Shown here: in pieces, positions 1-6,692 of the stretch | How positions within the stretch are numbered: the first letter of the stretch is position 1 | How the letters are laid out: each line of letters starts with the position of its first letter | Made by a program: the position numbers and the translations under genes | The notes under the pieces: model-generated | Databases searched by the model: none | What the model saw: the letters and a program-made list of their open reading frames with translations, nothing else | Told to the model about the DNA's origin: nothing | DNA from: Pediococcus inopinatus | Lineage (GTDB): Bacteria; Bacillota; Bacilli; Lactobacillales; Lactobacillaceae | NCBI RefSeq assembly: GCF_002982135.1 | Contig: NZ_CP019981.1 | Coordinates: forward strand, 1,240,001-1,304,000 | Reading direction: 5' to 3' | Length of the DNA: 64,000 nucleotides

Positions 1-294
1 CAATGTTACATTATCCATAACCGTTAGATTAGGGAATAATTGAAAATCCTGAAAAACGACGCCGATCACACTCTCATTCCCGCTATTTTCATAAGGATCA
101 AACTTTTGGTCATTGATATAAAAACTCCCACTATCGATCTTTTCTAGTCCACTTATACAACGGAGCAAAGTTGTTTTACCAGCTCCAGAAGGCCCTACGA
201 TGGTTAGGATTTCACTATCTGGAACTTCAAAAGATAGCTTATCAATAATAACTCGTCCATTAAATGTTTTGGTTAAATCATTAATTTTCAACAT
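1..294 (-). CDS. Amino-acid ABC transporter ATP-binding protein (C-terminus outside window)
   Basis: This is the N-terminal part of an ABC ATPase that would energise polar amino-acid uptake with the permease encoded just upstream. The Walker A motif GPSGAGKTT lies at about residues 34-42 and a Q-loop segment VFQDFQLF follows, as in GlnQ/HisP-type ATPases. The gene reads off the window's left end, so the signature motif and Walker B are not visible. The start at 294 has GGAGG upstream, 11 bases downstream of the permease stop, so the two are surely cotranscribed under the T-box leader. The substrate cannot be read from this fragment. Confidence 0.9.
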   Translation of the reverse strand, partial: MLKINDLTKTFNGRVIIDKLSFEVPDSEILTIVGPSGAGKTTLLRCISGLEKIDSGSFYINDQKFDPYENSGNESVIGVVFQDFQLFPNLTVMDNVTL

Positions 295-305
295 ATTTAA
301 ACCTC

Positions 306-956
306 CTAGCGCCAATAAGCATAGTGTTTTTCGACTCGTCGTAAGATATAAGTACAAACGGCTGTTAACAGTAGATAAATAATTCCAACCAACAGGAGTG
401 GAACTAAGGTTACATCTCGAGATGAAGCGACATTTCCGGCTCGCAATAGATCCCCAATACCAATGACGTAGACTAATGAAGAATCCTTAACCAAATTAAT
501 AACTTCGTTTCCGATAGATGGTAAGACAATCTTGGCTACTTGAGGAATAACAATTTTCCGAATCGTTTGCCAATAAGATAATCGTAATACCTTTGCTGCC
601 TCGTATTGCCCTCGATCAACCGACTGAAGACCACCACGAAAGATTTCTGCAAAATAGGCTGAATAGTTAAGAATAAAAGCAAATAGCGCTGCATCATATC
701 TTTGAAAAACAATCCCCACGATTGGTAATCCATAAAAAACAAAAATTAACTGCAATAATAAAGGGGTCCCTCGCATCAACCAAACGTAAAAGTTCAAAAT
801 ATATCTTATCGGTCGAATTTTGGAAACTAGCCCTAATCCAAAAATCATTCCGATTGGTAATGCTCCGATTAAAGTCCAACAAAAGATCTTCAATGTCATG
901 GTAGTCCCTGATAATAAGGATGGTAATATTTGTGATATATAATTTAACGAAAACAT
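306..956 (-). CDS. Amino-acid ABC transporter permease (HisM/GlnP family)
   Basis: Membrane permease of a polar amino-acid importer, 216 residues, the usual size for one-domain HisMQ-type permeases. It has an N-terminal hydrophobic helix and several further membrane segments. The cytoplasmic EAA loop that docks the ATPase is visible near residues 130-150 (EAAKVLRLSYWQTIRKIVIP). I chose the ATG at 956 because GGAGGGG lies 6 bases before it; an in-frame TTG at 971 would overlap that ribosome site. It is followed by the ATPase gene and preceded by a T-box leader, so charging of one tRNA should control expression. No substrate-binding protein gene is visible; it may lie beyond the left edge. Confidence 0.92.
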   Translation of the reverse strand: MFSLNYISQILPSLLSGTTMTLKIFCWTLIGALPIGMIFGLGLVSKIRPIRYILNFYVWLMRGTPLLLQLIFVFYGLPIVGIVFQRYDAALFAFILNYSAYFAEIFRGGLQSVDRGQYEAAKVLRLSYWQTIRKIVIPQVAKIVLPSIGNEVINLVKDSSLVYVIGIGDLLRAGNVASSRDVTLVPLLLVGIIYLLLTAVCTYILRRVEKHYAYWR

Positions 957-977
957 GCTTATCCCCTCCAATTTTAT

Positions 978-1050
978 GTATAAAAAAAGCCTCTTGAACT
1001 ATAAATAATAATTCAAGAGGACGAGTTAGCGCGGTTCCACCCCTGTTTGT
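978..1050 (-). promoter_or_regulatory. Second (gene-proximal) T-box antiterminator/terminator module
   Basis: Reading the minus strand, the T-box signature GGGTGGAACCGCG (about 1032-1044) is followed by CGTCC and an intrinsic terminator with a 9-bp stem CCTCTTGAA/TTCAAGAGG and a T-run. This is a complete switch module about 20 bases upstream of the permease gene. It lacks its own Stem I: only some 40 bases separate it from the terminator of the first module. Confidence 0.85.
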
Positions 1051-1084
1051 AATTGCTTCACAACAATTACCTCAGTAAGTTGAA

Positions 1085-1315
1085 CCTACAAAAAAATCCC
1101 CTCAGGTATAAAATACCCAAGAGGACGCATCAACGTGGTTCCACCTCATGTTTCTGATAATTTCACAATTACCAGCTCAACAAGTTATAAGTTCAACTTT
1201 AGGAGATAACGATCACCCGTGCCTTCCTAATTAACTCAGAAGACAAACTCGCAGATGTGTTTCGAACAAAGTACATGCTTTAATCTCACCACTTAAAGCT
1301 CTCTGAAATGATTCT
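1085..1315 (-). promoter_or_regulatory. T-box leader: Stem I region and first antiterminator/terminator module
   Basis: On the minus strand the leader starts with the typical AGAGAG (near 1300), a GGTGAGA bulge and, after the Stem I region, the conserved CGTTATC (about 1205-1211). It then shows the T-box sequence AGGTGGAACCACG (about 1134-1146) and a terminator CCTCTTGGGTAT/ATACCTGAGGGG with a T-run. T-boxes bind an uncharged tRNA and let transcription continue when that amino acid is scarce. The specifier codon could not be assigned with confidence: GAAGGCAC precedes the CGTTATC, so GGC, GCA and CAC are all candidates. Confidence 0.85.
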
Positions 1316-1356
1316 TTGTTCTACTCTTCCGTTCATTGTTTTTAAATATTGTATTG

Positions 1357-1385
1357 AATATAAGTCTTTTTTTTATTCTCGTCAA
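1357..1385 (-). promoter_or_regulatory. Promoter of the T-box/ABC transporter operon
   Basis: On the minus strand a -35 TTGACG (1385-1380) and a -10 TATATT (1362-1357) are separated by exactly 17 bases. Transcription would start near 1350, about 45 bases ahead of the AGAGAG that opens the T-box. The insertion-sequence repeat begins one base upstream of the -35 box, so the promoter survived the insertion. Confidence 0.7.
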
Positions 1386-1386
1386 G

Positions 1387-1413
1387 GGCTTTTCAAAATT
1401 AATTTTCTAAAAT
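1387..1413. repeat. 27-bp direct repeat flanking the IS (left copy)
   Basis: These 27 bases recur without mismatch at 2993-3019. They begin GGCTTTTC, contain the perfect palindrome AAAATTAATTTT and end CTAAAAT. Their position at both element ends fits a target-site duplication; a duplication of about this length is known for IS1202. Confidence 0.85.
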
Positions 1414-2992
1414 TGTTGTTCGCCAGTGATAATGTCTTAACTAATTGGTCAGCAAAAATGTCTCGCAAATATGTTTCACCTCCGGCAAAATAGTTAATGG
1501 AGGTGGACAACATGAGAAAGGTTGTTTTAACAGTGAAAGAAGACCACAAATATCAAGTAATTCAGCAAGTAGTTAATGAACGAAAGAATCGTTGTCGAGC
1601 TAGTATTGAATTAAATCTATCATTACGACAAATTGATCGATTAATAATCAAATATCGAACTAAGGGTAAATCTAGCTTTGTGCATGGCAATACTGGCAAA
1701 AAGCCACAGAATAAGATCTCAACCAAACAAATCAATCGAATTATTAAGCTGTATGAAACTGATTACCAAGGCTTCAATATTTCCCATTTCTATGAGTTTT
1801 TATTAAGTAGAGAAGGTATTCAAGTTTCTGAATCAACTTTACGACGAATACTTAGAACCCATCGGGTTCTGTCACCCAAAGCTAATCACAATACCAAAAG
1901 ACAAATACGCAAAGAATTAAAGCTCAAGGAACAACGGCAGGCTTTGTCTAAACGTGACGAAAAGACCTTACAAGTTGTTGAACCAGTGGAAGCAATAAAG
2001 GCTCATCCGTCACGTGCTAGGAAAAAATTTGCCGGTGAACTTATTCAGATGGATGCCTCGGTTGAGCTCTGGTTCGGCAATACAAAGACTTATCTACATG
2101 CCGCGATTGATGATTATAGTGGTGCGATTGTTGGCGCCTACTTTGATACCGAAGAAACGTTAAACGCTTATTATCAAGTTATGGCTCAAATATTGACTTC
2201 TTTTGGAATCCCGTATGAGATTTTAACAGACCGAAGAACGGTTTTTAACTCAAACAAAAAAGCAGATTCTCCAACGAAGGAAAACCCACTCACTCAATTC
2301 GGTTATGCGTGTAAGTCACTGGGAACCAAACTCTCAGTGACTAGCATACCGCAAACCAAAGGCAGAATTGAACGCCTTTTTGAAACACTACAAAGCCGAC
2401 TTTTAAATGAACTTAAACTAGCAAATACAACGACAATTGAGCAAGCTAACGACTTCCTCAACCCATTTGTAAAAGAATTCAATCAAAAGTTTGCTTTACC
2501 TATTAAAATTAACACGAGTGGCTTTGACAAACAACTTACATCTTCAGAAATTGATCAGATTTTAATCACAACTCGAGAGCGCTCAATTTCATCTGGTCAC
2601 ACGGTCAAATTAAATAATCAGGAATATCAATTATTTGAATCAGATAAGCTAGTTTGTTTAAAACCACGAACTAAGGTCTTAATCGTTAAAACTTTAACTG
2701 GTAAGCTTTACGCTACTACAGATGCAGATCAAATATTTGATTTACATCCGCTTGCAGATCATGACTTAGTTTCGCCAGCTTTCGAGGTTATTATTGAAAA
2801 ACCATCTAATATGGCCCCAAAGAACAAGAAGCCCAAGGCTTCTATGAACCACCCATGGAGGAGAGCCAATTATCGCGACTATTTGCGTACAATTGGGTAT
2901 TCCGAAAAAGGAGCAAATCATATGGCATATGAGATTTAAATTTGACAAGGATGTTCAATGATTATTGAGACATTTTTCCTTACCGATTGACA
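1414..2992 (+). mobile_element. IS1202-type (ISNCY) insertion sequence
   Basis: An element of 1579 bp bounded by a 27-bp direct repeat and carrying one transposase gene. The ends form an imperfect inverted repeat: the left end runs TGTTGTTCGCC then AATGTCT, the right end in reverse complement TGTCAATCGG then AATGTCT. A third copy of the block GGTCAGCAAAAATGTCTC sits inside the left end at about 1448-1465 and closely resembles the right-end block, suggesting a second transposase-binding site. The element lies between mreD and the promoter of the T-box operon. Open reading frame and ends look intact, so it may be active. Confidence 0.85.
1512..2939 (+). CDS. IS1202/ISNCY-family DDE transposase
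   Basis: Catalyses movement of the surrounding insertion sequence. An N-terminal helix-turn-helix (LSLRQIDRLIIKYRTKG, about residues 37-53) resembles those of IS481/ISNCY transposases. The rve-like catalytic core shows D181 in QMDASVELW, D240 in ILTDRRTVF and E287 in KGRIERLF, a full DDE triad. It has 475 residues and no frameshift. I start it at the ATG at 1512, which has GGAGGTGG five bases upstream; the earlier in-frame ATG at 1497 overlaps that site. Confidence 0.93.
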   Translation: MRKVVLTVKEDHKYQVIQQVVNERKNRCRASIELNLSLRQIDRLIIKYRTKGKSSFVHGNTGKKPQNKISTKQINRIIKLYETDYQGFNISHFYEFLLSREGIQVSESTLRRILRTHRVLSPKANHNTKRQIRKELKLKEQRQALSKRDEKTLQVVEPVEAIKAHPSRARKKFAGELIQMDASVELWFGNTKTYLHAAIDDYSGAIVGAYFDTEETLNAYYQVMAQILTSFGIPYEILTDRRTVFNSNKKADSPTKENPLTQFGYACKSLGTKLSVTSIPQTKGRIERLFETLQSRLLNELKLANTTTIEQANDFLNPFVKEFNQKFALPIKINTSGFDKQLTSSEIDQILITTRERSISSGHTVKLNNQEYQLFESDKLVCLKPRTKVLIVKTLTGKLYATTDADQIFDLHPLADHDLVSPAFEVIIEKPSNMAPKNKKPKASMNHPWRRANYRDYLRTIGYSEKGANHMAYEI

Positions 2993-3019
2993 GGCTTTTC
3001 AAAATTAATTTTCTAAAAT
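2993..3019. repeat. 27-bp direct repeat flanking the IS (right copy)
   Basis: Identical to 1387-1413. It ends two bases short of the mreD stop codon, so the original target was the short gap between mreD and the promoter of the ABC transporter operon. Confidence 0.85.
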
Positions 3020-3020
3020 C

Positions 3021-3566
3021 TTAATCTATACTTCTAAAATTAGCTCCCCGCGTATGCCGGAAAAGACTTTTGATTGGCAAATACAAGATTACAAAAAAGC
3101 ATAAATTTAATGCCAATGTGGGGGCAAGATTATACGCCACAAAAACCGATGATGTAATAGTTGTATAGTGAACCATTTCAAAAACGATATAAAAAGCACT
3201 TTCATACAAGGTCAAGGCTAAAAAGAAAGTTAACAGAATCGAAAGAAACGTGGGCTTATAGAAAACTTTGACCCACTGAATAAGAAGTACCATCACTGGC
3301 AGAATGAACATGTTCACGCCAAACACACCAGTATAATACCAATCAAACACAAGCCCTACACCAGCTGCCCATGTGGCAATCGGGAGGTTAGTCTCTCCTT
3401 CAAAAAAGATGCCCAACACCAACCATAAAATGGTCAAATTGCTCACCATTGAGTAGGGATAAGCAAAAAGCGATCCTGAAAAAATTAAATTAATTGAACC
3501 ATCCAAAAATAATGAAAGAAAAAATCCAATTGGGAAAATATATTTTAATTTTGCACTTTGTAACAT
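3021..3566 (-). CDS. mreD: Rod-shape-determining protein MreD
   Basis: Small integral membrane protein of the elongation machinery that works with MreC and RodA to direct lateral wall synthesis. The 181-residue product is hydrophobic almost throughout with about five or six membrane segments, the family's usual size and topology. It follows mreC with a 24-base gap. The ATG at 3566 has GGAGG eight bases upstream; the longer reading frame from 3581 would put the start inside that site. In rod-shaped relatives minCD follows; here an IS and an unrelated transporter follow instead. Confidence 0.9.
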   Translation of the reverse strand: MLQSAKLKYIFPIGFFLSLFLDGSINLIFSGSLFAYPYSMVSNLTILWLVLGIFFEGETNLPIATWAAGVGLVFDWYYTGVFGVNMFILPVMVLLIQWVKVFYKPTFLSILLTFFLALTLYESAFYIVFEMVHYTTITSSVFVAYNLAPTLALNLCFFVILYLPIKSLFRHTRGANFRSID

Positions 3567-3590
3567 TGCAGTATCCTCCATCCCAATTGA

Positions 3591-4436
3591 TTACTTCAGT
3601 TCCGCAACTGAGACCACATTAATACTACTCATATCAGCAGCGGGTTTGATGTACACCTCAGTAGCTAAACCGCTGCTATTTTTCTTCGTATCAACAACTT
3701 TACCAACATATAATCCCTTGGGTGTAACGCCACCTAACCCTGAGGTTGTCACTAAAGTGCCTTTTGAAATCTTAGCTTTTGACGTGACCTGTCCCATCAC
3801 AATTTCATTTGTTTCTTTATCAAAACTTGTAACGATCCCATTAACCGAATTTCCAGTTTCATCTTGCACTTGAATTGCGAAGCGGTTTGCTGAGTCACTA
3901 CTATCACTAATTAGTTCAACCTTACTGGTCGAATAGCTAGCTTCGATTACTCGTCCAACCAGACCTTCACCTGCCACTACGGATTGGTTTTTCTTAATGC
4001 CAGATAAAGTTCCTTTATTGATCACTACAATGTTCTGCCAAGAAGAAGGCGCACGTGAAATAACAGTAGCCGCAACTAATTTATAGTCAGTCATTGTTTT
4101 CTTCAAACTTACTTGTTGCTTTAACTGTTTATTTTCTTGTTTTAAAGCTTGATCTCGTGAACGCACTGCTTCTAGCTGATCCACTTTTCCTTTTAATCGT
4201 TCATTTTCTTGATAAGTATTAATCATCGAGTTTAATGCTTTTGAAGTGTTACTAATCGCATTCATTGGATAAGCAACTACTCGATCAACCACTGCAACTG
4301 CATCATTACCCACTTTTTGGATAATTGGTGTCGTAGACTTTTTTCGAGTCGTTACAGATAGGGTCACTAAACCAACCGCGATAATCACACAGATTACAGC
4401 GATTACTAACTTTCGATTCGAAAAAAACTTTTGCAT
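3591..4436 (-). CDS. mreC: Rod-shape-determining protein MreC
   Basis: Bitopic scaffold of the peripheral peptidoglycan synthesis complex. It has a short cytoplasmic N-terminus, one membrane helix at about residues 10-28, a coiled coil at about 70-110 (rich in E, L, K, Q) and a beta-rich extracellular domain with the family segment VISRAPSSWQNIVVINKG near 125-142. At 281 residues it is full length. The usual upstream partner mreB is absent: radC lies 143 bases upstream, with mreC's own promoter in between. Cocci such as streptococci also keep mreCD without mreB. Confidence 0.95.
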   Translation of the reverse strand: MQKFFSNRKLVIAVICVIIAVGLVTLSVTTRKKSTTPIIQKVGNDAVAVVDRVVAYPMNAISNTSKALNSMINTYQENERLKGKVDQLEAVRSRDQALKQENKQLKQQVSLKKTMTDYKLVAATVISRAPSSWQNIVVINKGTLSGIKKNQSVVAGEGLVGRVIEASYSTSKVELISDSSDSANRFAIQVQDETGNSVNGIVTSFDKETNEIVMGQVTSKAKISKGTLVTTSGLGGVTPKGLYVGKVVDTKKNSSGLATEVYIKPAADMSSINVVSVAELK

Positions 4437-4491
4437 GGATAGACCCTCCGAAGATTATTTGGATACATAATGACGCTTAAACACAATCTGT

Positions 4492-4497
4492 ATTATA
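4492..4497 (-). promoter_or_regulatory. Extended -10 promoter of mreCD
   Basis: On the minus strand TGGTATAAT forms an extended -10 element about 56 bases upstream of the mreC start. No good -35 box is visible at 17 bases, which extended -10 promoters tolerate. It lies in the radC-mreC gap where mreB would normally stand. Confidence 0.5.
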
Positions 4498-4579
4498 CCA
4501 CAGAAAAAAACACCTTAGAATATTGTTCTGCACCATTTAACACACCTTAAGAAATTAAATTACGCTGATTTTTCAAGGC

Positions 4580-5242
4580 TTAAATTAAATGTTGTTCCGC
4601 AAAACTATAATAATTATCACTACCAGTAATTATATGGTTCAACACTTCAATGCCCATTAAGATGCCACATTCCTTTAGACGTTTAGTAAATTTAATATCC
4701 TGTTTAGAGGGGCTAATTTCTCCACTTGGATGGTTGTGCGTAACCATAATTTTATTGGTTCCCACTCTTAAAGCCTCAAAAAAGATTTCCCGTGGGTGAA
4801 CCGTTGCAGAGTTTAAGCTTCCTTTAAAAATTACCTTTTCAAAAATAATCTTATTCTTGGTATTTAAACATAGCAATATAAGCTGCTCTTGCCGATATCT
4901 GCGCTGAATACTGATAAGCTTTTCACCAATTTGGCGACTACCAAAAATCTCACCAACTATCTTTTGCGGAGCTAATTCAATTCTTCGGCCCAGTTCAACT
5001 GCCGCCAAAAACTGCCGATTAACTTCTGGATAATCAGAAAAAATCGTCTTTTTTTCTGAATTATATAATAACGAAAATAACGACAAATCCGGCACTGCAT
5101 CCCAAAATTGGCCAATCTCATCAGCAATTTTATTTACACCAATCTGATTTTGCAAAAAAATTTGTAGCAATTCCTCGTTCGTAAATTGATTCATTTCATC
5201 ATACTCTTTACGAGACTCTGTAATCTGTCTAAACTTTTCCAT
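4580..5242 (-). CDS. radC: RadC-family JAB/MPN domain protein
   Basis: Member of the RadC family (UPF0758); its biochemical role remains unclear and an early link to DNA repair was withdrawn. The C-terminal MPN domain carries the full JAMM metal motif THNHPSGEISPSKQD near residue 170, so the metal site is intact. Length 220 is normal. I prefer the ATG at 5242; a GTG at 5251 sits against the ribosome site GGGGAGAG. Its position downstream of folC and upstream of mreC is conserved in lactobacilli apart from the missing mreB. Confidence 0.9.
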   Translation of the reverse strand: MEKFRQITESRKEYDEMNQFTNEELLQIFLQNQIGVNKIADEIGQFWDAVPDLSLFSLLYNSEKKTIFSDYPEVNRQFLAAVELGRRIELAPQKIVGEIFGSRQIGEKLISIQRRYRQEQLILLCLNTKNKIIFEKVIFKGSLNSATVHPREIFFEALRVGTNKIMVTHNHPSGEISPSKQDIKFTKRLKECGILMGIEVLNHIITGSDNYYSFAEQHLI

Positions 5243-5283
5243 CCTATTCACTCTCCCCTAAAAGAAAGTACGCATAGATTGAA

Positions 5284-6603
5284 TTATTCCACGAATAATT
5301 TACGAACATCTGAAATGAAGTACAGCGACCCAGTAATTAAAAGAAGATCATCACTCGACATTTCACGAGTTGCGTGCGCAATAGCCAGTTGCCAATTCTC
5401 CTCTGTTTGAATCGGGTTCACCGTTTTAACACTAGTTTTCAACTCTACCAAACTTGCAGCGTGCCGCTTTCCTGGCCCTTCAAAAGTTGTGGCAATGATG
5501 TGGACATTGTTTAATTCTCCGAGAATTTGAATCATTTTATGAAATTGCTTATCCTCTAGGATGGCAATAACAACATAGATATCCATTTGTTTAAAATGGG
5601 TGGCCAAAAGATTTGTCAGTCCTTGCATAGCTGGTTCATTATGAGCGCCGTCCAGAACAACCAGAGGCCGGTCATTTACGTGTTCAAATCTGCCAGCCCA
5701 AAATGCCTTGTCCAAACCATTTTTAACATTTTTTTCAAGAACCGGAATGCTTTTTTGTCCCATAAATATTAAGTACGCTTGGACGGCCGTCGCTGCGTTG
5801 TTAATCTGATAATCCCCTAGCATTCGGATTCGTAATTCCTTAAATTGAAATGTATCAGTCGCGAAGTTAAATCGTTGAGACCATAAATCCTGATATTGTC
5901 GTTTGCTAACTTGGTAATCACGATCAAAACATAACAAAGGACTGTGCTCTCTTGAAGCGACTTTCTCAATTGCGTTTAAAGCTTCTTCATCCATTTTGCC
6001 AATCACTGCTGGAATTCCTTTTTTGATAATTCCTGCTTTTTGTGTCGCAATTTCTGTTAACGTATTACCTAATAATTTCATGTGATCAAAACCAATATTC
6101 GTAATCACAGAGACTGCTGGCATCACCACATTTGTTGAATCAAATAAGCCACCAATGCCAACCTCCACCAGCACGATATCGGCATGTCCTTCTGAAAAAT
6201 AAGTAAACATCATGGCAGTTATAATTTCAAACTCAGTAGGCCCACCTTCGGGTAACTGCTCATCTAGTTGCATAATTACAGGATATAATTTCTGGACTAG
6301 TCTTAAGATTTCTGAATCGGCAATTGGCTGACCATCCACACTAATGCGTTCATTGAAACGTACTAAAAACGGTGATGTAAACGTGCCGACTTTATAGCCG
6401 GTTTCTTGAAGTATTCCTCGCAAAAAAGTCAGCGTTGAACCCTTACCATTTGTACCAGCAATATGAATAGCTGTGATTTTGTCTTGCGGATTTCCAAGCA
6501 CTTTCATAAAGGTACGCATTCGTTTTAAGGTCGGAATTTTTTTAAATTTTGTTCTTCCATGAATAAATGACACTGCTTCTTCATAAGTACTTATTTCTGC
6601 CAT
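5284..6603 (-). CDS. folC: Bifunctional folylpolyglutamate synthase/dihydrofolate synthase
   Basis: Adds glutamate to dihydropteroate and to reduced folates using ATP, keeping folates in the cell. The Mur-ligase-like P-loop GTNGKGST is at about residues 50-57, and the ligase C-terminal domain has LDGAHNEPA near 318-326. Length 439 is typical. AGGAGG lies seven bases before the ATG. It follows valS, separated by a terminator, and probably runs on into radC 41 bases downstream. Confidence 0.95.
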   Translation of the reverse strand: MAEISTYEEAVSFIHGRTKFKKIPTLKRMRTFMKVLGNPQDKITAIHIAGTNGKGSTLTFLRGILQETGYKVGTFTSPFLVRFNERISVDGQPIADSEILRLVQKLYPVIMQLDEQLPEGGPTEFEIITAMMFTYFSEGHADIVLVEVGIGGLFDSTNVVMPAVSVITNIGFDHMKLLGNTLTEIATQKAGIIKKGIPAVIGKMDEEALNAIEKVASREHSPLLCFDRDYQVSKRQYQDLWSQRFNFATDTFQFKELRIRMLGDYQINNAATAVQAYLIFMGQKSIPVLEKNVKNGLDKAFWAGRFEHVNDRPLVVLDGAHNEPAMQGLTNLLATHFKQMDIYVVIAILEDKQFHKMIQILGELNNVHIIATTFEGPGKRHAASLVELKTSVKTVNPIQTEENWQLAIAHATREMSSDDLLLITGSLYFISDVRKLFVE

Positions 6604-6623
6604 TTTAATACCTCCTGAAAAAT

Positions 6624-6673
6624 AAAAAAGAGACCGAACAAACGGTTAAGTTTTGATCGCGTCTCTTTTTTTA
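6624..6673 (-). terminator. Terminator downstream of valS
   Basis: On the minus strand an AAAAAGAGAC/GTCTCTTTTTT inverted repeat ends in a T-run 20 bases past the valS stop. The long loop makes the hairpin weaker than others in the window. Confidence 0.6.
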
Positions 6674-6692
6674 AAAATTTCTTAGTACAACC

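Noticed and set aside
1387..1413. 27-bp repeat as a chromosomal dif site
   Set aside because: One half resembles a XerD arm loosely, but the other half does not match a XerC arm and both copies flank an IS; target duplication explains it better.
1308..1493. Plus-strand reading frame across the T-box promoter and IS end
   Set aside because: It lies over the T-box leader and promoter of the other strand, crosses the IS border, and has no ribosome site.
2987..2992. Outward TTGACA at the right IS end as a hybrid promoter
   Set aside because: No -10 box at 16-18 bases and the neighbouring gene mreD is on the opposite strand, so there is nothing to drive.
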